Shown here piece by piece: positions 25,091 to 33,867 of a stretch of DNA of 64,000 nt (position 1 is the first letter of the stretch; each line of letters opens with the position of its first letter). A program made the translations under genes and the position numbers. Source of the DNA: CAZFQG01 sp964520785 (GTDB taxonomy: Bacteria > Planctomycetota > Planctomycetia > Pirellulales > Thermoguttaceae); NCBI GenBank assembly GCA_964520785.1, contig CAZFQG010000006.1, forward strand, positions 11,168 to 75,167, in the 5' to 3' direction. The notes under the pieces are model-generated. The model saw only the letters and a list, made by a program, of their open reading frames with translations, did not search any database and was not told the DNA's origin.

Positions 25091-25461
25091 ACCTGCTTCG
25101 CCTCCACGGCGATTTCAATCGCCGAGCCGTACACCCCCTTTGCCCGCGCCGGCGGGGGAGCCAGCGTGGGGAGGTTCTTCGGTTCGCGAACGTCATCGCC
25201 GGCGAAAGACCGATCGAAAGAATCCCTGACCCGATTCTGTCGAATCGCAAGCTCGTCCTCCGGAAGCGGAACCGGCCGCAATTCCTCCCAGGGATCCGGC
25301 AAAACACAGCAGGCGGTGCAACTCTGGGCCTCCGGTTCCGAGGGACGCCAGAACGACGTCGCCCCGTAAATCGCCCAGAAGCCCACGACGGTTCCGAACG
25401 CGACGCGAGCGGCATTCGTTCGTGAGATCTCTTGTTTTGCCTGGAATTGGAGATACTTCAT
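25081..25461 (-). CDS. Small single-pass membrane protein, unknown function
   Basis: 126 residues from an ATG at 25461 (MKYLQFQAKQ); an ATG 12 bases upstream is possible. One transmembrane helix is visible near residues 17-37 (RVAFGTVVGFWAIYGATSFW). It is followed by a Cys-containing stretch (SCTACCVLPDP) and a Pro-rich polar tail with EDELAIRQNRVRDSF. No known domain. It is divergent from the folK fusion gene, with about 220 bases between. Ribosome site is weak. The fragment at 24863 follows directly in another frame, so this gene may itself be the front part of a frameshifted longer gene. Confidence 0.5.
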   Translation of the reverse strand: MKYLQFQAKQEISRTNAARVAFGTVVGFWAIYGATSFWRPSEPEAQSCTACCVLPDPWEELRPVPLPEDELAIRQNRVRDSFDRSFAGDDVREPKNLPTLAPPPARAKGVYGSAIEIAVEAKQVGN

Positions 25462-25683
25462 GGTCCGCGTCAAAGTGAAACCGTGCCGGCTGGGGAAAAT
25501 GGTTGTCTTGCGAAAAGGTTGCCTGTTTCAACGGGAGGACGGAATAAGCGCCATTTTAATTGCCGCTGTTCGAGAGGCAATGCGGAACCGCACTGGAAAG
25601 ACCGTCCCTTCATGGGTAATAATACACCTCTAGCGTTTACTACGACGATGCGGCCTTTTTGGACGGACTTGCGGCGAGAAAGA

Positions 25684-26745
25684 ATGGCAATAACGCTCAT
25701 TGGGCTCGGCTCCAACATGGGAGATCGTCGCACCACGCTCCAGCGTGCCTTGGAGGCGATCCACGATCGCCCTGGGACCCAAGTCTCCCTTGTTAGTCAC
25801 TTCGTGGAAACAGCTCCCGTGGGGGGAGCTATCCCCCAGGGCTCTTTTCTGAACGCGGCCGTAATCGTGGAGACGGAAATCGCTCCGGAAAGGTTGCTGG
25901 CCACACTTCTGGAGATAGAGGGGCAATTCGGGCGGAATCGTACCACTCGATGGGGGGAAAGGACATTGGACCTCGATCTTTTGCTGTATGAGCAAGAGAT
26001 TGTAAGTACGGCTAATCTCGTCTTACCCCACCCGAGAATGACATGGCGACGATTCGTCTTGGAACCGGCGGTCGAGATTGCCCCCCAAATGGTCCATCCC
26101 CACTTGAACTGGACCCTTCAGCGTTTGTTGCGACACCTGGACGAAACGCCCCCCTACGTTGCAATCGCGGGCTCAATCGGGGTGGGGAAATCCTCGCTGC
26201 TGGAGAAACTGGCTCGATCACCGGGAATCCATGCGATTCGGGAGGAACCGAATCATCAGCGGCTAAGCCGCTTCTATACGGACCCCACTCGCGAGGCATG
26301 GGAGATGGAATGCGATTTTCTCGACAAACGCACCGAACTGCTGGACCGGGACCGTTTCGGCTTGAGCCCGGGTAAGATATGGGGAGTGAGCGATTTCTGG
26401 TTCGATCAGTCGGACGCCTTCGCCGAGATATGGTTGAATGAAGCAGAATACGAAATTTTCCACTGCAAATGGCTTGAAAAGAGGGAACGCGTTGTCGTCC
26501 CGAAACTGGTTGTATTCCTGCGAATGGTCCCGGAGGCGTTGGAAGGTTCGGTCCTTCGACGCAACCGACCGTACGAGGCCGACCTAACGGCCGACCGGTT
26601 GGCCCGGATTCAAGAGGCCCTTCTGGCCCGCCTGGAGCGGCCGGACCAAGGACCGCGGCTCGTGCTCGAAGTGGGGGGGGAGCAAGAAATCCTTCGTGAG
26701 GTGCAGGCCGCCCTTGACGGGATGCGGAAGCCTTTTCGGGGCTAG
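25684..26745 (+). CDS. folK: HPPK (FolK) fused to a deoxynucleoside kinase domain
   Basis: The N-terminal ~160 residues are 6-hydroxymethyl-7,8-dihydropterin pyrophosphokinase (folate biosynthesis, EC 2.7.6.3): GLGSNMGDRRTTL, FVETAPVGG, GSFLNAAVIVET and the signature RWGERTLDLDLLLYE with its metal-binding Asp pair. Residues ~165-353 form a dNK-family kinase with P-loop GSIGVGKSS, REEPN, SDFWFDQSDAFAE and lid RRNRPYE. The start at 25684 fits the HPPK beginning MAITLIGLGSN with GAGAAAG upstream. Such two-domain proteins join folate synthesis and nucleoside salvage, both feeding thymidylate supply. The coupling rationale is inference. Substrate of the kinase half cannot be read from sequence. 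An LPS gene unit follows behind its own promoter. Confidence 0.92.
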   Translation: MAITLIGLGSNMGDRRTTLQRALEAIHDRPGTQVSLVSHFVETAPVGGAIPQGSFLNAAVIVETEIAPERLLATLLEIEGQFGRNRTTRWGERTLDLDLLLYEQEIVSTANLVLPHPRMTWRRFVLEPAVEIAPQMVHPHLNWTLQRLLRHLDETPPYVAIAGSIGVGKSSLLEKLARSPGIHAIREEPNHQRLSRFYTDPTREAWEMECDFLDKRTELLDRDRFGLSPGKIWGVSDFWFDQSDAFAEIWLNEAEYEIFHCKWLEKRERVVVPKLVVFLRMVPEALEGSVLRRNRPYEADLTADRLARIQEALLARLERPDQGPRLVLEVGGEQEILREVQAALDGMRKPFRG

Positions 26746-26762
26746 TCGTGAAAAAACTCATC

Positions 26763-26791
26763 TTGACGCAACTCGCTTGCGCAGGTATTGT
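26763..26791 (+). promoter_or_regulatory. Sigma-70-type promoter for the LPS core unit
   Basis: TTGACG (26763-26768), 17-base spacer, TATTGT (26786-26791). It lies in the 152-base gap after the folK fusion and 107 bases before the GT9 gene. Confidence 0.55.
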
Positions 26792-26897
26792 TCCGGCGGC
26801 TCCGCGGCCGGTGACGAGGTCGCGATCCGTTCCTACGTTTCCCGCGCATCCGCTTCGGTCGATTTTCGTTGGTCGGCCGTTTTGAGAATACAGCCCC

Positions 26898-28013
26898 ATG
26901 AGAATCGGCCTCTTCCTACCCAACTGGCTTGGCGATCTCGTCATGGCGACACCCGCGATCCGGGCGCTGCGGCGGCACTTTGGTCGGGATACGGAGGTGT
27001 CGGGCATTCTGCGACCACACTTGCGCCCGGTATTGGACGGGTCGGAGTGGCTGGACGCGATCTGGGACTTCCACCCTGGCGGAACGCGCGGGCAGGGGCG
27101 AGTGAGGCTAATTCGCCACATGCGCGCGGTACGATTCGATCTGGTCGTGTTGATGACGAATTCCTTGCACACGGCCCTGTTGGCCTGGGCCGGCGGAGCG
27201 AGGGAACGCGTCGGGTACATCCGTGACTGCAGGGGGCTCCTGTTGACGCGAGGCATCCGACCCCCACGGCAAGGGCGACGGATCGCGCCGATGCCGGTGG
27301 TCGATTACTATCTGAAGCTGGCGGGTGAATTGGGATGCGGGCCGGAGTCGCCCCGGTTGGAGTTGCCGTTTACAGAGGAGGACGCGAGGGCCGGAGATTG
27401 CCTTTGGAATCAGCTTGGCCTGCGGAACGATGACCGCGTGGTGGTCGTCAATTCGAGCGGCGCGTTTGGGGCCGCCAAGATATGGCCGACGGAGCATGCG
27501 GCCGTCCTCGCATGGCGGATCGCCGAGGAATTGGATCACGACGTTATCATATTGTGCGGCCCGAGGGAACGGGAGGCGGCGCGGAAGACGGCGGAACTGG
27601 CGGGGCATCCCCGGGTATTCGCGATTCCACCAGAGCTGATCGGGATTCCGACGAGCAAGGCCTGCATCCGCCGGTGCCGGGTGATGGTCTCCACCGACAG
27701 CGGTCCGAGGCATATCGCGGCCGCGTTTGGAAAGCCGGTCGTCACGCTCTTCGGGCCGACCGATCCGGTCTGGGTGGAGAACCCCACCGTCCGCGGCGTC
27801 GACCTGCGGCTCGAATTGGACTGCATTGGCTGCCGCCGTCGGGTATGCCCCTTGGGGCACCACCGATGCATGAAGGATCTTCTTCCCGGCATGGTTTTTT
27901 CGGCCGTCGAGCGGTCCTTGACGCAGGTTTCGTCACGCAGGCCGCGTCCGGAGTGCCGCGGGCCGCAGGAACCGTGCGTTTTGCACGGCCGAGCGCCATC
28001 GAGATTGAAATGA
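26898..28013 (+). CDS. Glycosyltransferase family 9 (LPS heptosyltransferase-like)
   Basis: The 371-residue protein is a GT-B glycosyltransferase of family 9, the WaaF/WaaC heptosyltransferase class that builds the LPS inner core. Visible features are the N-terminal LPNWLGDLVMATPAIRAL, the sugar-nucleotide site VVNSSGAFGAAKIWP near residue 180, the STDSGPRHIAAAFGKPVVTLFGPTDP block near 270-295, and a Cys-rich CIGCRRRVCPLGHHRCM segment near 315. The tail after ~345 is low in conservation. The stop overlaps the next gene's ATG (ATGA), so it is coupled to the LPS kinase gene. Likely peripheral to the inner membrane. The exact acceptor is unknown. Confidence 0.93.
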   Translation: MRIGLFLPNWLGDLVMATPAIRALRRHFGRDTEVSGILRPHLRPVLDGSEWLDAIWDFHPGGTRGQGRVRLIRHMRAVRFDLVVLMTNSLHTALLAWAGGARERVGYIRDCRGLLLTRGIRPPRQGRRIAPMPVVDYYLKLAGELGCGPESPRLELPFTEEDARAGDCLWNQLGLRNDDRVVVVNSSGAFGAAKIWPTEHAAVLAWRIAEELDHDVIILCGPREREAARKTAELAGHPRVFAIPPELIGIPTSKACIRRCRVMVSTDSGPRHIAAAFGKPVVTLFGPTDPVWVENPTVRGVDLRLELDCIGCRRRVCPLGHHRCMKDLLPGMVFSAVERSLTQVSSRRPRPECRGPQEPCVLHGRAPSRLK

Positions 28014-28876
28014 GCCTTTCCACCGTATCAACCCGAACCGACGATCCGGCCGCCACCGGCCTGGAGCGATTCGGCGATGGAACCGTTTGGGCCGACGCGG
28101 AATATCGGCGGGTACTCGGGGATTGGGGCGCAATGAGCGTCGATGCCATCATGGGTTCGTGCCGGGGAAGGTGTCTCCGGAAGCTTGACGACCGCGAGAA
28201 CTGGTTTCTGCCCACGCCCGGCGGCCTCGCCGAGGGACTGTATCTGAAGAAACACCACGCCCGGAAAAAGGGACCGCGAATCCACATCGGTCCGCCCGAA
28301 AGGGAGACTCCGGCGTTCGTGGAGGCGCAGAACATCGGCCGGCTCACGGCGGCCGGGATTGGAACGATGCGTCTGGTCGCCTACGGCCAAGGGATTTCCG
28401 GCCGGAGGCGCGGGGAGTCGTTCGTCCTGACCGAGGCGCTCGACGGATACGAACCGCTGGACGACTTCGTCGAAGCGCGTTTTCCGAATGGAATTGGAGA
28501 GGACCGGAATGACTTCTATCGGCTGATCGATGCCGTAAGCGACCTCGCGCGGCGGTTTCACGCCGCCGGATTCAACCATCGGGATTTCTACTGTTGCCAC
28601 TTCTTCGTCAAGGAGGAGGGGGGCCGCTTCGAAATCCGGCTCATCGACTTGCAGAGGATGCAATACCGCCGGTCGCGGCGGCGGCGTTGGATCGTCAAGG
28701 ACTTGGCACAACTCGCCTACTCCGCGCCAAGCGCGGCTGTCGACTGCAAGGCCAAAGTGCGTTTTCTAAAAGGCTATTTCGGCGTCCGGAAACTGGGGCC
28801 GGCACGGAAACGACTCGCGAAGGCGGTGTTCGCGAAACAGCGGTACATGGAGTGGAAACTGGGAAAAGGCGGATGA
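28010..28876 (+). CDS. Lipopolysaccharide kinase (InaA/WaaP-family, Kdo/heptose kinase-like)
   Basis: 288 residues from the ATG at 28010, which shares 4 bases with the GT9 stop; the frame is open far upstream but that part is the shadow of GT9. The protein-kinase-like fold is clear: a Lys in LYLKKHHARKK, the catalytic loop HAAGFNHRDFYCCHFFV near residue 185 and the metal-binding LIDLQRMQYR near 213. In this family HRD-F-Y-x-x-H-F and IDLQR are diagnostic of LPS core kinases. It probably phosphorylates an inner-core sugar, stabilising the outer membrane. The stop overlaps the GT4 start as ATGA. Confidence 0.92.
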   Translation: MSLSTVSTRTDDPAATGLERFGDGTVWADAEYRRVLGDWGAMSVDAIMGSCRGRCLRKLDDRENWFLPTPGGLAEGLYLKKHHARKKGPRIHIGPPERETPAFVEAQNIGRLTAAGIGTMRLVAYGQGISGRRRGESFVLTEALDGYEPLDDFVEARFPNGIGEDRNDFYRLIDAVSDLARRFHAAGFNHRDFYCCHFFVKEEGGRFEIRLIDLQRMQYRRSRRRRWIVKDLAQLAYSAPSAAVDCKAKVRFLKGYFGVRKLGPARKRLAKAVFAKQRYMEWKLGKGG

Positions 28877-30090
28877 GAATCGGTTTGGTCATCGAGCATT
28901 TCGACCCGCGGCGCGGCGGAGTCGAACAGTGGACGGCCCAGTTCGCCGCGAGGCTTATCGAGCGCGGACACGAAGTTCACGTCGTCGCGCGTTCGTTTTC
29001 GCGAAGCGTGACGGCGACACGGATCGTGCCCCACCCGGTCGCCGAAGCCCCCAGCCGGATCGACTTCGCCCAGGCGGCACGGGACATTCTGGAATCACTG
29101 GATCTGGACGTCGTTCACGATACCGGCTACGGATGGTACTGCGACGTCTTCCAGCCGCACGGGGGCTCGCGGTTGGCGGTAGCGGAACAGAATCTTCTCC
29201 TTCTGCCGAAATGGATGCGGCGGCTGAAGAGGGCGATCAGCGGGCTTCTGCCGCGGTACCGCCAGTTCGACGCACTCACGGCACGGCAATTCGCGGACGA
29301 CGGCCGGACCGTTTTGGCCCTTTCGCGGCGCGTCGCGGCCGACTTCACGCGGTTCCATTCAATCCCATCCGAACGAACACGGCTGGTCTACAACGGCGTC
29401 GACACGGAGCGCTTTCACCCGGACCACCGGCGGGAATACCGACATGTCGTGCGCGACCGGCTGGGAATCGGACGAGACGAACTCGTCTTCCTGATCGTCG
29501 CACACAACTTCAAACTCAAGGGAGTTCCAACGCTGCTCGCGGCCCTGAGCGACTGGCGCCGCCAGGAGCGGCATGCGCGGCTTCTGGTGGTGGGGGGCAA
29601 GCACGCTCGCCGGTACCGGTGGTCGACCTGGCTGAAAGGGCTTTCGCCCCTCGTGACCTTCACCGGGGCGGTCGACGACCCCGTCCCCTACTACGCCGCC
29701 TCGGACGTCTACGTCCAGCCGACCTTCTACGACCCTTGCAGCCTCGTCGTCCTCGAAGCGCTCGGTTGCGGCCTGCCGGTCATCACGACGCGGCTCAACG
29801 GGGCGGGAGAACTCGTCACCGAGGCCAAGGAGGGCTATCTCCTTAGCGACCCGGCAGACGCGGAGGAACTCCTTTCGCGGATGGAAATGTTCTTCGACGC
29901 CGACCTCCGCCGCCGTATGGGAACCGCCGCCAGGGCTCTCGCGGAAAAGCACTCGTTCGAACGCAACGTCCGCCAGGTGCTGGCCATTTACGAAGAAATC
30001 CTCGCCGAACGCCGCCTCGACGCTTCCGGGGCTCAACCGGTGTTGCCCGCGTCCACCCGTTTTACCGGAAGAGTTCTCGCGTCGGGGTGA
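28873..30090 (+). CDS. Glycosyltransferase family 4
   Basis: 405 residues with the GT-B family 4 layout: N-terminal VIEHFDPRRGGVEQWTAQFA, the linker VYNGVDTERFHPD near residue 175, LLVVGGKHARRYR near 240 and the donor-site block YVQPTFYDPCSLVVLEALGCGLPVI near 280, with the E-x7-E-like acid pair. It most resembles WaaG-type LPS core glycosyltransferases, adding a hexose to the core. The start overlaps the kinase stop as ATGA, closing a three-gene coupled unit. The C-terminal 20 residues are variable. Confidence 0.92.
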   Translation: MRIGLVIEHFDPRRGGVEQWTAQFAARLIERGHEVHVVARSFSRSVTATRIVPHPVAEAPSRIDFAQAARDILESLDLDVVHDTGYGWYCDVFQPHGGSRLAVAEQNLLLLPKWMRRLKRAISGLLPRYRQFDALTARQFADDGRTVLALSRRVAADFTRFHSIPSERTRLVYNGVDTERFHPDHRREYRHVVRDRLGIGRDELVFLIVAHNFKLKGVPTLLAALSDWRRQERHARLLVVGGKHARRYRWSTWLKGLSPLVTFTGAVDDPVPYYAASDVYVQPTFYDPCSLVVLEALGCGLPVITTRLNGAGELVTEAKEGYLLSDPADAEELLSRMEMFFDADLRRRMGTAARALAEKHSFERNVRQVLAIYEEILAERRLDASGAQPVLPASTRFTGRVLASG

Positions 30091-30289
30091 ATCCACCCAC
30101 CGGGTCTTGACGCGGGTACGCGCCAACCGGTTATTACCGAGAACGGGGTAGTAACGGATAGCCGGATCGTGTCGGTCGAGGAAACCGGCCCGGCCGGACG
30201 TGGATTTTTTTGGCGAAAGAAACGACCCCTAGGTATATAATGAGGAAGCTGCGCCGCGTCCGATTCGCCAAGGAGTCCGTGATTCTTCC

Positions 30290-31852
30290 ATGCGTCCTCC
30301 CCTCAAACGCCTTACCCGACCAATCTCTTCGCTCCTTCTGGTGGTCGCTTTCTTCGTTGGAGGGCCGGCCGTCGCGGCCGACGCCAACGCAAATTACCGT
30401 GCCGCGATCGAATCGATCAACGCCGAGCAAATCCGCGGGTTCGTTACCTATCTGGCCGACGACGCCCTCGAAGGACGCGAGTCCGGCACGAAGGGAAACC
30501 ACGAGGCGGGCGACTTCATCGCCGGGGTCTTCCGTGAATTGGGCCTGGAACCCGGCGGCAAGGGAGGCGCGTATTTCCAGGACTTTCCGCCGAATTTCCG
30601 CAACATCCTGGCCGTCCTCCCCGGTAGCGACCCGGAGCCGGCGAAGGAGTATGTGATCGTGGGAGCCCACTACGATCACGTCGGCTACGGCAATCGGCGC
30701 AACAGCGCCGGGCCGATAGGCCAAATTCACAACGGCGCGGACGACAACGCCAGCGGCGTCTCGGCGGTCTTGGAACTTGCCGAGGCGATGCTGGTTTTGG
30801 AGCCGCGACCGAGGCGGACGATCATCTTCGCCGCGTGGGACGCGGAGGAAATGGGCCTCTTGGGGTCCAAGCACTGGGTGCCGCAACCCACCGTCCCTCT
30901 GGAGGGAATCGTCTTGTGCGTGAACCTTGATATGATCGGCCGGGTGCGGAACGACCGGCTCTTCGTTCACGGCGTCCGAAGCGGTACCGGGCTGCGTCGC
31001 CTCCTGGCACGCGCTAACGCCGAAGCCGATTTGCTGTTGGATTTCGCCTGGGGGATTCCGCCTATCGCCGATCATTACCCGTTCTTCACCGCCGGCGTCC
31101 CGGTGGTTACCTTTCATTCGGGCCGGCATGAACACTATCACACCCCTTACGACGACGCGGATCTGGTCGACATGGAGGGAATCCGCCGCGTTTCACGATT
31201 CGTGATGGCGCTAGTGTTGGAGGCGGCGAACGCGACCCAGACGCCCAGATATCGGGCGGCCGCCGCGCGGGAATCGCGCTCGTTCCAAGCGCGGTTGGAG
31301 GCACACCGTCCGACCGGACCGCCTCGATTGGGTGTCCGCTGGAGGGACGCCGGACCACGTTCCGGGGTCCTCGTCGAGCGAGCGACTCCAGGCTCTCCGG
31401 CCGAAGAATGCGGCCTACGTCCCGGCGATCGAATTCTCCGCGTCGCCGAGCGGGAAATCCTCTCGCCGGACGATTTCCCCGGGGCCGTCGCGACGGCCCA
31501 AAACCCGGTGACGATTTCCGTGGCGCGCGGCGAATCGGAGGAGCCTGTCCATGTTACGGCGCGGCTACGGGGTGAACCGTTGCGACTTGGAATCTCCTGG
31601 AACGAGGACGACGCCGAACCGGGGATACTCCTCCTGACGAACGTCGTTCCCGGTACGGCGGCGGCGGAGGCGGGGCTTCGGAAGGGCGACCGGATTCTCA
31701 CGCTCGCGGGGGAGCCCTTCGCGTCCGCCGATGAATTCGTCGCCAGGTGTTCGCGGTTGGATAAGGCCGTGGACGTGGAAATCGAACGCGACGGCCGGAT
31801 CGAGACGAAGATGGTCCGCTTCGACGCGACCGCGAGCCGCGAAGAGATATGA
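30290..31852 (+). CDS. Secreted M28-family zinc aminopeptidase with two PDZ domains
   Basis: 520 residues with a signal peptide (about 1-29, ending AVAA). Zinc ligands of family M28 are visible: GAHYDHVG near residue 125, NGADDNASG near 147, WDAEEMGLLGS near 182, LDMIGR near 210 and the final His in TFHSGRHEHYHTPYDD near 275. Two PDZ domains follow: about 340-425 (LGVRWRDAG...) and about 428-510 (LGISWNEDD...), each with the G-L-R-x-G-D-R-I-L core. The PDZ pair probably binds substrate C-termini or a membrane partner. It is monocistronic. TATATAAT at 30234-30241 may be its -10 box, with no good -35 element. Confidence 0.92.
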   Translation: MRPPLKRLTRPISSLLLVVAFFVGGPAVAADANANYRAAIESINAEQIRGFVTYLADDALEGRESGTKGNHEAGDFIAGVFRELGLEPGGKGGAYFQDFPPNFRNILAVLPGSDPEPAKEYVIVGAHYDHVGYGNRRNSAGPIGQIHNGADDNASGVSAVLELAEAMLVLEPRPRRTIIFAAWDAEEMGLLGSKHWVPQPTVPLEGIVLCVNLDMIGRVRNDRLFVHGVRSGTGLRRLLARANAEADLLLDFAWGIPPIADHYPFFTAGVPVVTFHSGRHEHYHTPYDDADLVDMEGIRRVSRFVMALVLEAANATQTPRYRAAAARESRSFQARLEAHRPTGPPRLGVRWRDAGPRSGVLVERATPGSPAEECGLRPGDRILRVAEREILSPDDFPGAVATAQNPVTISVARGESEEPVHVTARLRGEPLRLGISWNEDDAEPGILLLTNVVPGTAAAEAGLRKGDRILTLAGEPFASADEFVARCSRLDKAVDVEIERDGRIETKMVRFDATASREEI

Positions 31853-32211
31853 GCCGCCCGGTCAGCCTCTGATCGCCATTGTGCCGCGTAAACGGCAGGG
31901 TGCCGCCTCGAAAGGGTACTTTTTTTCTCCCGCGCGTTTCGATTCTGCCTTCGGTAAGGCCTACCGGCGCCGCCGTATCGGGCCGGAAACCTTGACGAGC
32001 CAAGAATGGAGAGGTCAAAACAACGCGGTTGACGCCTTCGCGAAAAAGGGGTAGGTTGGAGATCAAGGCCGGGAACGCCGACTTAGAACTCGTATGGAAT
32101 TAACTTCCCGAATTCCCGGGGGCGATCCCGAATTTCACTCCGCTGCGCTGCGTGAAAATCAGGATGGGCCCCCCACCTAATTTACGGACAAGTTCTTAGT
32201 GTGGAACAACA
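31853..32211. other. Intergenic, promoter and inverted repeat, no gene seen
   Basis: Holds the promoter at 32029-32057. It also contains an imperfect palindrome TTTCAC...GTGAAA near 32132-32156 with a GC-rich centre, next to GAATTCCCGGGGGCG; the latter looks like a small dispersed element. I see no coding frame with a start and ribosome site. Confidence 0.45.
32029..32057 (+). promoter_or_regulatory. Sigma-70-type promoter for the small membrane protein/VCBS pair
   Basis: TTGACG (32029-32034), 17-base spacer, TAGGTT (32052-32057), 155 bases upstream of the gene at 32212. Same layout as the promoter before the oppA-like gene, whose -10 is TAGGAT. Confidence 0.5.
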
Positions 32212-32421
32212 ATGAGCCGAGACGAAGAACATCTCAAGTTGCTCTCGATCTTCCATTTCGTGGTCGTCGGCTTGTTGGCCCTGTTCGCGTGCGCCCTCTT
32301 CCTGCACCTAACGATGGGAGTCTTAATTCTTGTCGGAGCATTTGAACCTAATCCGTTCGGCCCGCCGCCGCGAACGGTCCCCGATGGGTACGCCCAGTTC
32401 AATCCACCGCCAAAAGGATGA
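32212..32421 (+). CDS. Small two-helix membrane protein, unknown function
   Basis: 69 residues starting MSRDEEHLKLLSIFHFVVVG, a start pattern I associate with a small membrane-protein family common in planctomycetes. One or two hydrophobic helices span about residues 10-45, followed by a Pro-rich tail. The stop overlaps the start of the next gene (ATGA at 32418-32421), so it is translationally coupled to a secreted VCBS protein. It might assist its membrane attachment or be an unrelated partner; nothing more can be said. Confidence 0.7.
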   Translation: MSRDEEHLKLLSIFHFVVVGLLALFACALFLHLTMGVLILVGAFEPNPFGPPPRTVPDGYAQFNPPPKG

Positions 32422-33692
32422 AAGCCGTGTCCCTCCGATGTGCCGGTTCGATCCTTCTCTCCACGGCCGCCGCTTTGTGCGCCTCGCCCGCGGCGCTTGC
32501 GGCCGGTCCGAGTGACGCGCCTTGGCCGCGACATACCATCGACGACTCGTCCCGCGGCGCCGACGGCGTTCGCCTGATGGACGTCAACAAAGACGGACTC
32601 CCTGATATCGCGACTGGGTGGGAGGAAGGGGGAATCACGCGGGTATATCTCCACCCGGGGGCGGCAAAGGTGAAATCGCCCTGGCCGCGAGTCACGGTCG
32701 GAGAAACGCCCTCGGTCGAGGACGCGGTCTTCGCCGACCTGGACGACGATGGCGCCGTCGACGTCGTCAGTAGTTGCGAGGGAGAGGCCAAAACCGTCTT
32801 CGTTCATTGGGGTCCAAAAGGGTCCGGCGACTACCTCGACGCGCGAAAGTGGACGACGCGGCCGGTCCCGGTCACGCAGGGACGGTGCGGGTGGATGTTC
32901 TCCCTGCCGATGCGGTTCGGCGCACGGGGCCGCGGACTCGTCGTGGGTTCCAAGGGAGCCGGAGGACTCGTGGGATGGCTGGAAATTCCGGCGGAGGCAC
33001 GCGATTTGAGTAAATGGACCCTGCACGAATGGTATGGGGCCGGGTGGATCATGTCGCTGGCGCCGGCGGATGTCGACGGTGACGGAGACACCGACGTCGT
33101 CGTCTCCGACCGGAAGGGCCCCGGCCGAGGCGTACTCTGGCTGGAGAATCCAGGACCGGCCGAGGCGAAGTCGGTCTGGAAAAAACACCCCATCGGCGCG
33201 GCCAACCGCGAGGTCATGTTCCTCGACCTCGCGGACCTGAATGGCGACGGACAAGAGGAAATCATCGTCGCCGTCCGCCAGGACGAAATCCACTATTTTC
33301 GGCGACCGGTAGATCCGACCGGCCCCTGGCCGTGCGAGGTCATTCGGGTGGTTTACCCCCGCGGCCTCGGCACCGCGAAGGCGGTCGCGGCGGGCGACAT
33401 CGACGGGGACGGCAAACTCGACCTTGTCTATTCGTGCGAACACGCCCACCCCCCGAAACGCGGGGTCGTTTGGTTGCGCAATCCAGGAAGCAAGAGTCTC
33501 GGCCCGTGGAGCGTTCACGACGTCAGTGGTCCGGAAGGGATCAAATTCGACCGGATCGAACTCCTCGACCTGGATGGGGACGGCGATCTCGATATCTTGA
33601 CGTGCGAAGAACGGCACGAAAACCGGGGGCTGGGGGTAATTTGGTACGAGAATCCGCTGGTTTCCCTGAAGAGTCATCCGGGCGCACGATGA
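32418..33692 (+). CDS. Secreted FG-GAP/VCBS repeat protein
   Basis: 424 residues with a signal peptide (about 1-26, ending LAAG). Six calcium loops of the D-x-D/N-x-D-G-x-x-D type are visible (for example DVNKDGLPDIA, DVDGDGDTDVV, DIDGDGKLDLV, DLDGDGDLDIL), each followed by strand and ENPG segments, so one FG-GAP/VCBS beta-propeller is likely. It is extracellular and calcium-binding, with no catalytic domain. It is distinct from the larger VCBS protein at 15714 but of the same class. Coupled by ATGA to the small membrane protein upstream. Confidence 0.88.
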   Translation: MKAVSLRCAGSILLSTAAALCASPAALAAGPSDAPWPRHTIDDSSRGADGVRLMDVNKDGLPDIATGWEEGGITRVYLHPGAAKVKSPWPRVTVGETPSVEDAVFADLDDDGAVDVVSSCEGEAKTVFVHWGPKGSGDYLDARKWTTRPVPVTQGRCGWMFSLPMRFGARGRGLVVGSKGAGGLVGWLEIPAEARDLSKWTLHEWYGAGWIMSLAPADVDGDGDTDVVVSDRKGPGRGVLWLENPGPAEAKSVWKKHPIGAANREVMFLDLADLNGDGQEEIIVAVRQDEIHYFRRPVDPTGPWPCEVIRVVYPRGLGTAKAVAAGDIDGDGKLDLVYSCEHAHPPKRGVVWLRNPGSKSLGPWSVHDVSGPEGIKFDRIELLDLDGDGDLDILTCEERHENRGLGVIWYENPLVSLKSHPGAR

Positions 33693-33772
33693 TGAAAATT
33701 CGCGATATTCCGATTTTTTACAGGCAATCCTTAGCGCGGCCGTTTCGATCCTGACGCGCTCAGTCCGCGGCG

Positions 33773-33801
33773 TTGAAGCATAGGGATTCTCTGTGTATCC
33801 T
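33773..33801 (+). promoter_or_regulatory. Sigma-70-type promoter for the MoxR module
   Basis: TTGAAG (33773-33778), 17-base spacer, TATCCT (33796-33801), 66 bases before the MoxR start. Confidence 0.5.
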
Positions 33802-33867
33802 TGAGCGTGGATCAAATCAGCTTTTTTTGGATGTTATGCCACCCAGTGGGGTGAGCTGGAGAGCTTC

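Noticed and set aside
26748..26882. 44-codon GTG frame starting VKKLILTQLACAG after the folK fusion
   Set aside because: Resembles a signal peptide by chance; it overlaps a good promoter and degenerates after 20 codons.
32196..33815. 539-codon open frame on the minus strand
   Set aside because: Antisense to the VCBS gene whose calcium loops are unmistakable.
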